Shown: in pieces, positions 50,651-61,163 of the stretch
How positions within the stretch are numbered: the stretch's first letter is position 1
Layout of the letters: each line of letters starts with the position of its first letter
Source: Liolophura sinensis
Lineage: Eukaryota > Mollusca > Polyplacophora > Chitonida > Chitonidae
Length of the DNA stretch: 64,000 nt
Assembly: GCF_032854445.1 (NCBI RefSeq)
Contig: NC_088295.1
Span: forward strand, 48,903,385-48,967,384
Direction of reading: 5' to 3'
The notes under the pieces: model-generated
What the model saw: only the letters and a program-made list of their open reading frames with translations
Told to the model about the DNA's origin: nothing
Databases searched by the model: none
Made by a program: the position numbers and the translations under genes

Positions 50651-51443
50651 TCCAACTACCAATCTCTACTTCACAATCAAGGCGTTTGGACTCCATCCCG
50701 GATCTAACCTTTGACCTGTACCAAGGACACTAGGTAGTGATATAAGCCACCAACCCCCTCCCTGACACCATGCAGACTTTAAGCCAGCGGAAGCAAGAGT
50801 TAGCTCTGGCTCCAGGAACCAACATGAAAGGCCTTGTGTTGTTGATCTTCTGCTATGCCTACAGCATCGCCTTGTTCCTGGTGGCGGCTTGGCTAACAAG
50901 TGTCTTCATTACACTTAAAGGAACAGGTCAGTTTTGGAAATCTTTTTGTACCGCTTTCTCAATTACCAGTTATACAAATTTAAGTGTTGAATTTGTTCTT
51001 AATTGTAAGGCGTATCAACTCAACTTGCGATTAAGCGTTTGGGACTTTCTCACTTATCAATTAAAATATTTTATTTGTTTGAAATTATAAGCATTTTCAA
51101 AGTTTGAGCGCACTAGTGAAATAAATGTTAAGAGGTTCTATTGGAGACAAGACGAAATTGAAATTGTCAGGAGACTTTTCAGGTATTGTAGTTTTTTGTT
51201 TGCTTTGTTTTTTTCAAATCCAACTGACGATTTAACTTCAGTTGTTTCTAAAATCCTGTTCTCTCATCTGCTGTTGAGAGAGTTTTTTTTCAAACCCAAG
51301 TGACCATTTTTCTTTTCTGTTTACTTTCAGTTCTTTCTAAAATCCCGTTCTCTCATCTGCTGTTAAAAAACAAAGAAGAAGATGTCAGGATTAAAGAAGA
51401 CGAGGACCATGCTCGCGCTGCGCATGCATGGGGACAACGATGA
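50636..51443 (+). CDS. Small single-pass membrane protein, two coding exons
   Basis: The exon 50636-50926 starts after the acceptor tgtttgtttgcag; coding starts at ATG 50770. The donor GTCAGT at 50927 leaves one base of a codon. The last exon starts at 51331 after ctgtttactttcag and stops at TGA 51441-51443. The joined frame has 89 residues: a polar N-terminus (MQTLSQRKQELALAPGTN), one hydrophobic segment at about 20-46 (GLVLLIFCYAYSIALFLVAA), then KIPFSHLLLKNKEEDV and a charged tail with KEDEDHARAAHAWGQR. One membrane helix, no cleavable signal. The second ATG (codon 19) directly precedes the helix. I do not recognise the family. Phase-compatible splicing and the charged tail support a real gene. 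A second, upstream copy of the last-exon acceptor exists at 51240. Confidence 0.6.
51209..51366 (+). repeat. Tandem duplication of splice acceptor and exon start
   Basis: Copy 1 (about 51209-51284) and copy 2 (about 51285-51366) both read caaa(t/c)ccaa-tgac..., ...cttcag or ctttcag, then tt(g/c)tttctaaaatcc(t/c)g and ttctctcatctgctgtt. Copy 1 in the same phase would encode VVSKILFSHLLLREFFFKPK then stop, an alternative shorter C-terminus. Confidence 0.8.
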
Positions 51444-52639
51444 AGGAGAGGAATGATGTTGCCTGATCTGAATGGACTATCCGATGCGAACAGAGTTTTC
51501 GATGCTATGGAAACCTGTGGTCATGTCTAGTCTGGGCCATCTCCGGAGTCTGCGTCCTTGCAAAGTAACTCTGGAACTTTAATTGCTTTACACACAGAAC
51601 CATTATTGTCTGGGTGAAAAGTTTCAGCAAGAGTTGTTCCTCTCTTGACTCGTACCTTTACGGGACTGACCAACGTCTGCCGCTGGCTGGCTGGCTGGCT
51701 GGCTGAGATCTGAGAACGGAGCACTAAATCCTCAGTGACATTTAACTTCTGGTTATCGCCCCTCATCACCGAGTGTTACGTAACCTTCCACTATCAGAGA
51801 GGTTACAAGGTTACATCTTTCAGGGAGTTACGCGGGGGGTCTACATTGCTGACGGTGCTGGCGCCTGTCTGGCTAAAACCCATATTTCACGCGGTGTTAC
51901 TTTGAAGAAAGCGGAAACCATGCAGGCATCATGTTTTCAGTGGCTGGAACAAATCTGTATTCTCCCCATAGTGAAACCGCATGCGTATGGCAGCTCTGAA
52001 CAACCGGGATTTCTTGTGAAAGAAGAAACCGTTAGTTTTCGGTTTAACATGTAACTGCGGATGCAGCTGAAATCGTCAGTCGAAAATGACTCTCTTGTCC
52101 TGTCACGTAGGAACCTGGCGTCCACTTTACTTACTACGCAATTATGCTATCGCACATTCTCGTGAGATTCGTCCTTCATCAAACTCAGGTTATCACCCAT
52201 AATACCAGAAGTATTAGACAACAAGTTGTATCAGGGAACTTGGTTTATTAGGTCACAAATCGTTAACATGAGTAAAAAGTTTCCTTTTGTCTGTCATTGA
52301 GTTCATGTAGACTAACACCATTCTACTTAACTTCATGCCATTGTACAATCTTCATACTGAACAGTTTGCTGGTCATTTTAAACTAATCCAATTAAATAAG
52401 TATATATTGTTATATTCATTTAATTTAAAAAAAGGATTTGTGTGTGATTTTGCCAGACGTTTGGAAATTATAGCTAGTGCATTTTGCTGTAACATGTACC
52501 AATTCTAAACCAGTCGCATCTCATTTTATATCATAAATCGTTCTTGGAGTAAAAGATGAATGTCCTTCGTTACTATATGAGTATCATTAAACATTGAGAC
52601 TGAGAGACTGTCATTGCAGTTGAAAGGCCACGTATGCAT
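51444..52639. other. Presumed 3' untranslated and intergenic sequence
   Basis: A (GGCT) run at about 51686-51705. Open frames here lack any motif. No clear polyadenylation signal was fixed. Confidence 0.4.
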
Positions 52640-52830
52640 TTCAGACTTCTATGTCTGGTCATTCATGTATTCCAGACTTCACTGTCTGGCCATTCATGTA
52701 TTTCAGACTTCTGTGTCTGGCCTTTCATGTATTTCAGACTTCTATGACTGGCTATTCATGTGATTCAGACTTCTATTTCTGGCCATTATGCATTATGTAT
52801 TTCAGACTTTTAGGTCTGGCCATTCATCTG
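52640..52830. repeat. 31-bp minisatellite, six copies
   Basis: Unit ttcagacttctgtgtctggc plus catttcatgta-t; starts at about 52640, 52671, 52702, 52733, 52764 and 52801, one unit extended by attatgc. Confidence 0.9.
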
Positions 52831-53079
52831 TCATGTTGCAGCAGTGAATATGAGCTTGTACTATATCTCACGATCAATCTGGGCTTCCCTTTTGTTACTA
52901 AAACCGTGTACATATCTGTTAAAAATTTGTTATTTGAAATGATATTAAAAACAGAAATATCTTTATGATTTCTAAATTTGTGTTGTTTTGTCTTCAGTAG
53001 TATAGTTTTATTGCTTGCCAGGAGTTATTATATGAAGTATGGGCGAAAATATCAGCTCATACGTGCATATGCGTGGCCA

Positions 53080-53185
53080 TTCATTTATTTGGCCAGTGTT
53101 TTACGCTGCACTCAAGAATATTTAACTTATATGACGGCGGCAATCATTATAGTGGGAAGAAACCGAACACGGGGGTCGGGGGAAT
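53080..53185 (-). mobile_element. SINE family 1 fragment
   Basis: cagtgttttacgctgcactc, aagaatatttaacttatatg, acggcggcaatcattatagt and a degraded continuation. A second trace lies at 53252-53285 (cgccatgctcaggatttttc). Confidence 0.75.
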
Positions 53186-54789
53186 CCACGAAGTCAATGC
53201 ACAACTCGGCTATCCCGAACATTGTATCGAGCTATTTTATAAGATTGGTATTGAACGCCATGCTCAGGATTTTTCACTTATAGCACAGGGCTTGAGGACA
53301 CAGTAGTGACTTTAGTGAACCATTGCCCTCCAGCAGGTATCAGACACATTTTGTTCGGCCATATAGCGAAATCTGGTTTCGTGCCGACGCTATACATATA
53401 CGGAACTTTTGGCGACGACAATGGACTCTCAGTCTTAACCAAGTTTGATGTTTGTGTTTGACTGGATCCAAAATATCACACATGTTTCACTTATACGACG
53501 ACTAGGTGACTAGGTTAAGTATGGAGAAAAGGTCTTTTTTTAATAATGCACATACCTTGAAAACAGTGTCTTGAAATGGGAACTTGAGAAGCAAATAAAA
53601 TTCAATGTATAATGATTTAATGAATCATTGATTTATCCAGTGTCAGAATAGTTTAATGAAGTCTTGTTAGCACCACAGTAGGACATGCCGTAGCCTAGAA
53701 CAACTCCACTAATGTGCAGTACAACTGAAGTGTTTATAAGCTCAGCCAGAAATAGAGCATCTGTAAACAGAAGGCATAGAATAGAAAAGATTAGAATCCT
53801 CTTTAGTAGGCAAATAATGCTATACAATCAGCTTTTGTGTTCAAACAATGGTATACCGGTGAAAGCTTTCTGTTTTATCAGTGTCCACAAACTTTTCACA
53901 CCATGTCACAGTGATATAGTTTGTTTTATTGTGACGCGTTGCAGCTGCATGGTACTTTACGTATAATACCTGCTGACACCTAATGGCTTTGCTTGTGCTT
54001 TAATCTGAACCCCTAACAGAGACCCCCCGCCCCGCCACCCCCCTCCCCCGGGCTAAATAGTGTATCCAAGGAAATCCTAGTGGATAACAAAGAGTGAGTT
54101 AGTTCTCCAAACATTTTCTTCTTTGTTCAAAAACTTTCCTTGGACTACAAGAATGGATTGAATTGTAAACGGCTCATTGCCTTCATTGCACAAAGGCAAA
54201 CAAGGGCAATGTTCCCCACTGAAGGGAAATGGGGCCTTTTACATCGAACATGCCATTTAACACTACAAATTTAGCTGAATGGAAGGTTGTATGCAAACGG
54301 TTGAATATTGTTAAAGACTTACTGCGTTCAACTAATTGTACCCAGCTCGTTCAGCTATGTATAGTATTCAGACAGACACCAACCCGCCTAGGTCGTTTGT
54401 AATGTACACTTATCGAGTACAAAGTCCACAAGTGGCTTGGCTCCCTTCTCCATTGATACATTTGTTTAGTTGTGCAGAGTTCTTGTATCAGCATGCGGAC
54501 TCGGTGGACTCGACGGGTTCGTCGATCGAAAACACTCTGTTCTCACGTGCTACAACATTGATATACCAACTTGTATTGCGTGACACCCAGACTTTGACAA
54601 CCCGTAGTATGCACACCTTCGTAACAGCATCTATAAAATTAACAACGGATCCAGCCTCTTGCATTGTGTGCTCATTCAACAACACGTTGGCGCTCGTGGT
54701 ACAATTTGAAAATGGCTTCAAGAAAATAGCACCAGCAGGGGACCCCGCGACAGCGTACCAATGCAGCACAATGACTCAGCTATGTATCT
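53186..54789. other. Intergenic, nothing recognised
   Basis: C-rich run at about 54022-54050. A 153-codon plus frame (54336-54797) and an overlapping minus frame have no recognisable motif. Confidence 0.4.
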
Positions 54790-54975
54790 CTCACTGATAC
54801 TGTCCCTGCGAATTCAAGTCCATGATCATGCCGGCTTCCTGGGAAGGTCTGCCGACAACCTGGGAATGAGCCCCTGGGCTCTGGCCGGTTTTCTCCAACT
54901 ATAATGCCGAGCATAGTCGAGTAAATGAAATACCCTCGAGAACAGCGTAAAACACCAATCAAATAAACATATACA
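54790..54975 (+). mobile_element. SINE family 1, diverged
   Basis: gcgaattcaagtccatgatc (B-box area), ggtctgccgacaacctggga, ggctctggccggttttctcc and cgtaaaacaccaatcaaata. The tail is short. Confidence 0.82.
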
Positions 54976-55133
54976 TGAATACGGTGTAGCACAAGTTCCA
55001 ACTTGTTAGTGGAATGGCAGTCCTGCAAAGGAACTGAAATGTTATCTTCCTTTATGAAAAAATAAACGTATGCTGTAAATTTCCAATTCCAGTTAGCTAG
55101 ATGCCGGTTTCTTTGATCCTTTCAATTTACTTT

Positions 55134-55375
55134 AGGAAAATGTTAAGAGATGTATGTCTTCCTTCTCCGTCTGTTTTTTTCTCGAAATAATTTTGGTGCC
55201 ATTTTGTGTATTTGAGTCACTTGAAGATCGTTTCATCAATGCTCTGATCTTTTTTTTTTCTCAGGAAAATGTTAAGAGGTGTTTGTCCCTCTTCTCGAAC
55301 TGTTGTTTTGCCGAAATAATTTTGGTACCATTTTGTATCTGAGTTGATCATCGTTTCATCAATGTATCTTCGCAG
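55134..55375. repeat. Tandem duplication with ~129-bp period
   Basis: aggaaaatgttaagagatgt (55134) and aggaaaatgttaagaggtgt (55263) each begin a copy containing cgaaataattttggt-ccattttgt and atcgtttcatcaatg. Confidence 0.9.
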
Positions 55376-55594
55376 ATTTCCCACTAACAAAGTTCGGCAA
55401 AACCATTTGTGCTTAATAGTCTCTAATCGTTCAATGGACATGTGTAAATAGTTTGAACTCGCATTTAAACTACTTAAGTATGAACGTTTTGTGAGTTTGT
55501 ATATCTGTTTTATCTTATAATAATGACCTTTTCTGTTTCAAAAACTTAGGTAGGCACGTATGATTTATTTCATTAGACACCAACCTGGCCGACA

Positions 55595-55755
55595 CTATAT
55601 TTATTTATTTATTTATTTATTTGTGTGAGTGTTGCCTTAAAGCCTCGAAGAACGGCGGTCAGATTTATGTGCCAGGTGCCTGACAAGCCTGACCGACAAC
55701 TGGGTTTGAACTTGCGACCTCATGTCAGGGGTGATCGACTGCGGCAAGAAAAAAA
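55595..55755 (-). mobile_element. SINE of a related subfamily
   Basis: TTTA tail, then tgagtgttgccttaaagcct and the core-like cggcggtcagatttatg, but a different distal part (gcctgacaagcctgaccgac) and the B-box-like gggtttgaacttgcgacc on the tRNA side. It shares only the core with family 1. Confidence 0.6.
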
Positions 55756-56949
55756 AAATGACTGTATATATATACGCCACACACAAGATCTGGCTATATA
55801 TTACGACAAAGTCCTGTAAATATATCAACTCAGTATAGAAATTGTGCACAGATATCAACTGTAACAAAAAAGGAGAGTTGTAGTTCTGTGTCTAACTATA
55901 TAGTCCTCATTGTCCGCGCCAATGTCTATGACGCAGTGCGCATGTTGAGGGTATTTTTTATTACCTAGAATCTTACACGATTGGTGTTACTTATCACACC
56001 TATGTCGGTAGTTCCCCTTATTATATATAGCACGTCACGCAACTGCTCTACTTTCCGTCGTCAATCTATAGGGTCGCCAATGTGCAATCTGTCATCCGAT
56101 ACACCGGTGTTGCTTCTTGATTACAAGTGGCTCATTCGGTCATACCTACATGACTTGCGCAATGAGCATAGATAAAGCGAAGAAGTGTCGAACACTGACA
56201 GAATCTTGTGAGCCATGTCAAAATTCAAAGTCGAAAGTCTCCATTAATCCGCACGATAACTTCATTTCACGTAAATTTCGTATGAGGAAGTCGATCAATC
56301 GAACAATCGAACAATCGAAGTCGGTCAATGATTCAACAATGGCAAAATGCATAAAGTAATTGATCTGGAGGAGAAGAGAGGGGTAAATTGTCAGAAAGCA
56401 ATGTTTTCAAAGTTTATTTACTACATATAAAGAGAAACCATGCATCCTCCAGGCTTGGAGCAGATTCAAGAGAAACCAGTTCAAGAGATGTGCGAAAATA
56501 AATGCATCCATCAAAGCATATAATGTGTATGTGCCTAATAATCACAGTCCACTATCCGCCAAGCGGAATATGGAAAGGACAGTAAGTAAATATAAGTTGT
56601 ATCATCGAAAGAAGATATTCTGATAAGGTTCATTGAATACTGTCCTTATTTCTCAATATACAATGATATACTATAATTAGTGAAAACTAACTTTGGAAAA
56701 TTCAAGATATGGACAAGCTAAAAGTATAATAGGCTACTATTAAAAAGTCTTATATTTGACCTCAAAAGAGCAAAATATTCATGCTCCTGCCCTAATTAAA
56801 GTTATTTTGGGACTTTGGATACACACCAAGCTGGATGGTTTCCAAGACTGAAGATTCACACAGATGGCCTACATGCATGACTATATAGGAAAATGGGGGT
56901 AAAATGTTGTTACCCATTTTAATTTTAGTGATAATTCATATGCTATATA
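55756..56949. other. Intergenic, nothing recognised
   Basis: No gene recognised; a short cgatcaatcgaacaatcgaa repeat at about 56292-56312. Confidence 0.45.
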
Positions 56950-56950
56950 T

Positions 56951-57005
<55 letters not shown>

Positions 57006-57006
57006 T
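56950..57006. repeat. (TTTA)14 microsatellite
   Basis: Uninterrupted TTTA directly abutting the inverted-repeat element that follows. Confidence 0.95.
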
Positions 57007-57183
57007 CAGGGGCTGATTCTACAAAACCATCTCTGACTTGTGTCAAGATTTGGAAGACGATCTTAAAGCTTATTTTGGAGCCATACATATTAAAATTTTC
57101 TCCACCTCATCAAAAATTAAGAATCACGAAAACTTGTTATATTTTGACTTAAGTCAAAAGCGGGTTTGTAGAATCGGCCCCTG
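57007..57183. mobile_element. 177-bp terminal-inverted-repeat element (MITE)
   Basis: The left end caggggctgattctacaaa and the reverse complement of the right end (ttt-gtagaatcggcccctg) match except for one base. AT flanks both ends, a possible 2-bp target duplication. Inside, ttttgacttaagtcaaaa (57143-57160) is a perfect 18-bp palindrome. The superfamily is not assigned. Confidence 0.8.
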
Positions 57184-57212
57184 ATCCATTTTTACTTAAT
57201 TCGTAGTAGAAA

Positions 57213-57262
57213 GAGTGCCCGGAGTAAAACGGAGTGCCCGGAGTAAACCGGAGTGCCAGGAG
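57213..57262. repeat. Short tandem repeat, three copies
   Basis: gagtgcccggagtaaaacg, gagtgcccggagtaaaccg and gagtgccaggagtagg. Confidence 0.85.
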
Positions 57263-57303
57263 TAGGCTGTTCGCGTTTGTATGGAAAGCGAAGACCGTCA
57301 AAA

Positions 57304-58203
57304 ATACATCTCCCAAATTATGAAATTATTTCCAGAACCAAAATCTCCCAAACCAATGAAACATATCCCCTAAGCATTTCGCAAACCGAATAAACACTTG
57401 TCAAACCAAGTACATCTCCCAAACCGAATAAATATCTTCCAAACCTGGTACATCTTCCAAGCCAATAAAACATATCCTCTAAACATTTCCCAAACCGAAT
57501 AAACACTTCTCAAACCAAGTACATCGCCCAAACCGAATAAACACTTCCCAAACCAAGTACATCTCCAAGACCGAATAAACACTTCCTAAACCAAATACAT
57601 CTCCCAAACCGAATAAATACTTCCCAAAACAAATACATCTTCCAAACCAATTAAACATATCATCTAAACATTTCCCACACCGAATAAACACTTCCCAATC
57701 CAAGTGCATCTCCCAGGCCGTATAAACACTTTCCAAACCAAGTACATCTCCCAAACCGAATAAACACTTCCCAAACCAAATACATCTCCCATACCAATTA
57801 AACATATCCTCTAAACATTCCCCACGTCGAATAAACACTTCCCAAACCAAGTACATCTCACAGACCGAATAAATATCTCCCAAACCTGGTACATCTTCCA
57901 AGCCAATAAAACATATCCTCTAAACATTTCCCAAACCGAATAAACACTTCTCAAACCAAGTACATCGCCCAAACCGAATAAACACTTCCCAAACCAAGTA
58001 CATCGCCCAAACCGAATAAACACTTCCCAAACCAAGTACATCGCCCAAACCGAATAAACACTTCTCAAACCAAGTACATCTCCCAAACCGAATAAACATA
58101 TCCTCTAAACATTTCCCATACCGAATAAATACTTCCCAAACCAAGTGCATCTCGCAAACCGAATAAATACTTCCCAAACCAAGTACATCTCCCAAACCGA
58201 ACA
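57304..58203. repeat. 39-bp minisatellite with longer internal duplication
   Basis: Unit ccaaaccgaataaacacttc plus ccaaaccaagtacatctc, more than 20 copies, interspersed with a variant cctctaaacatttccc seen five times. The block around 57481 recurs 441 bp later (57922). The 39-bp period keeps minus frames open (FGLGDVLGLRSVY); I regard them as artefacts. Confidence 0.93.
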
Positions 58204-58620
58204 AGGGAGGCTAGGGACAAGTCGACACGATTAACTAGATATGTTAAGCTGTAAGAATGAAAGATTAGGGGAAAGTCGACGCAAGTTTGAAAGAGAGGCT
58301 AGAGAAAAGTCGACATGATTAACTAGATATGTTAAGCTGTAAGAAAGAGGGGCTAGGGACAAGTCCGCACGATCAGCTGTGTGAAGGGGGCAGTCAATGA
58401 TATAATTCAGGAAGATATGGATGTTTGAAACGGTGTGAAACAAGGCACAAGGTAAACTCGACACAAGGAACTGGATTTTGTTAAGCTTTGTGAAAGAGAG
58501 GCTCGGGAAAAGTCGTCGTAAGTAACTAGCAAGTTCATGAAATATTTCAGGAAGAACTGGATGTTTGAAACGGTGTGAAACAGAGCACAAGACAAACTCA
58601 ACACAAGCTCTGTGAAAGGG
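58204..58620. repeat. Second degenerate tandem repeat, 88- and 140-bp periods
   Basis: ctagggacaagtcgacacga with ttaactagatatgttaagct repeats at 58211 and 58299. ttcaggaaga-(ta/ac)tgg with atgtttgaaacggtgtgaaa repeats at 58406 and 58546. Confidence 0.85.
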
Positions 58621-60571
58621 ATCCCAGGGAACAGAATTAAACCATGGAAAAGCTGTATAAAAGATGGCGCCGGGCTACACCGCAATTACCGCATTCAGAG
58701 GAACTAGTGTTCTGGCAAACCAAAATGTATGACTTTCATATACTCAGTAAATTTACAAAGCTATTATCAGTGTCACTTTGACCTTTATATGGGTCACACA
58801 ATAGATCGTACAAGATCATGAACGTGACACGAAATGCGCAACACACTGATCTAGTGACCTGACCTAGCTGTATAGTTGTCCTGTATGTGGACCAGACCAT
58901 AGCCTAGACTTATCTCTGCGTATCAGCAACCTTGACACTGACATTAAAATTCAGCGCATGTCTGACAAGGGAGCATTGTGCAATGAGAAGCTTCGATAAT
59001 AGGCTTTAATGCAACTTATTGCACACTGAAAGTACACATATGAGCAAGAGTCATATGCTCTACTGAGATTTATTCTGTCAAGACATCCTCAAATTAACAT
59101 TCCGTAGAATGTATATTATTTACATAGTTTGTCAACGCCTTCTACAAATCATAAAAAAGTAGTGTTTAAATGATTGACGCCACAGAGTATAATTTCTTTG
59201 GTATTAAATACTAACGGCTTTGGCTCGAAACAACGAACAGCCAAATCACAAGACCTAGCGTGACCATTGCATGTCGTATTGTCTTATACATAGCAACTTG
59301 GGAGATAATTCGTTCGGAACATGTGAAATATAGCGTAAATTTATTACCTTCAACTCCCAAAATATACATATACCCTAAATTTCAAGAGGCACCATGTCAT
59401 ACCACCACATGCAGCTTCCACTTTTCTCTGAAACATATAATGACCACCACTTTTTTGAGCTGATTTGACTTCACTTAATTGCTGGAAGTGAAGTCATAAA
59501 TTTTGTCACCTCAGTAATATCTAGGGTGATAGGTAGTAACACGGGGTAAAAAATTTCCAGTTAAATCCAGAACGGACATTATTTGAGCATTTACATGGTG
59601 TCCGAATAAAAGTATAACCGCGGTAAAAAATTGACAAGAAGCCGTTTTTCGCCGGTAATACGTGTGACCACCTGTCACACTGAATATTCATCACCTTGTT
59701 CATTTTTAATCTGTTGCTAATTTTACTACACGCATTTGGATTTGAAGGCTACTAAACTTACGTAATATCTATGGAAATTTCGATTATGCTCGAGTGGCAC
59801 GCTATCAAGGGAGTTAACTTTTGCCGCCACCATATGTAGAAACACGAATATTTACAAGACTGTCAGGAGATTTTGAAAGATAAATTTTGTGGCCGCTGCA
59901 GATGCAAGAAATAGATACGATATCGTTTCTTTAGATGAATTAAACGGTAATGTATTGTACGGAATTGCATGTAATCAGCAGAGTTGAAGTCATCATTAAC
60001 AGCTGCATTACGGGCTGTAACTACGGATTCTCCACTGCACAGATTATAAACCTGTGTTTGTGTTTCAGTGTGGGATATACATTTTGGAGAAAAACTGTAG
60101 ACAGCATTTGTATAAAGTCTTTATGAAATATGACCCTTTCGCCTGAAAATACTATGTACAATGTCTTTAAACAATTACATATGTTCTTGTGTAACAAGCT
60201 GAAAAAAAAATGTCACGTCACAATTAATATTATTACGCCAAAAAAAGTAGAGTGTAAACTTTTGTAATTTTGTTTAAATCTTTTACCTCTGATACTTTCG
60301 AGTTAAAATGTATGGCCACTGAAAGTGAAATATATATCTTTAAAGCCGCAATGTTCTTAAACGAAATATATTTTCCTTGATGATAATAGTAACTGAGATA
60401 GCTGAGTATCTGGAAATAAAGATGGTGATTTGAAATGGAACAACGAGAGTGATGTGTCCATAACTATGCCAACAGTGTTAAATGGTTTTCAAGGAAATGT
60501 GATCTCAGTTTGAGCTAACCACCTTTATGTCTCCTTTGCATCAATACTTTTCCAGACACTTCTTTTAAATT
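58621..60571. other. Intergenic, nothing recognised
   Basis: A small hairpin gtgtgac-cacct-gtcacac at about 59660-59678. Otherwise no feature. Confidence 0.45.
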
Positions 60572-60850
60572 CGGGGGCCTCCGTGGCTCAGTTAGTTAGT
60601 ACACTAGCGCAGCGTAATGACCCAGGAGTCTCTCACCAATGCGGTCGCTATGAGTTCAAGTCCAGCTCATGCTGGCTTTCTCTCCGGCCGTACGTGGAAA
60701 GGTCTGCAGCAACCTGCGGATGGCCGTGGCTTTCCCCCGGGCTGCGCCCGGTTTCCACCCACCATAATGCTGGCCGCCGTCGTATAAGTGAAATATTCTT
60801 GAGTACAGCGTAAAACACCAATCAAATAAATAAATAAATAAATAAACAAC
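60572..60850 (+). mobile_element. SINE family 1, full-length reference copy
   Basis: The most complete copy. 5' end ggggcctccg, A box tggctcagttagttag, B box gagttcaagtcc, tRNA-unrelated body (cttcc/ctctccggccgtacgt, gcaacctgcggatggccg, gggctgcgcccggtttcc), conserved 3' core cgtataagtgaaatattctt and gcgtaaaacaccaatcaaat, and an (AAAT) tail. Exact target duplication tcttttaaatt at 60561-60571 and 60851-60861. The intact pol III boxes and clean ends suggest a recent insertion. Confidence 0.96.
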
Positions 60851-61045
60851 TCTTTTAAATTGTGACACTTCCTTCATACTGCACATCACACAGAGAACGT
60901 AATTATATTGTTAGCATTGTTTCATCCTCGGGAAAGGAAGGTGTCAACGACGGATCACATGCAGATGTTCAAGAATGTACCCCGAAAAAGTTCATTATTC
61001 TTGTTCATTTTCCTCTTCTGATTGATCACATATCATTTTGCATTG

Positions 61046-61163
61046 CCCGCAACCTGCGGATGGTCGTCGATTTCCCCTGGGCTCTGCCCAGTTTCCTCCT
61101 ACCATAGTATGGCCTTCGTATAAGGGAAATTTTCTTGATGACGGCACAAATCAAATAAATAAA
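61046..61163 (+). mobile_element. SINE family 1, 3' half
   Basis: gcaacctgcggatggtcgtc, ctctgcccagtttcctccta, a shortened core and an AAAT tail. Confidence 0.85.

Noticed and set aside
54336-54797. 153-codon plus frame and overlapping 93-codon minus frame
   Set aside because: Length is notable, but no motif, splice site or composition favours either strand; the end runs into a SINE.
57318-58204. Minus frames up to 140 codons rich in FGLGDV/VWEVFIR
   Set aside because: Translation of the 39-bp minisatellite; several overlapping frames are equally open, which is expected for such an array.
60580-60680. tRNA gene
   Set aside because: A and B boxes are present, but they belong to the SINE head; there is no cloverleaf and the sequence continues into the SINE body.
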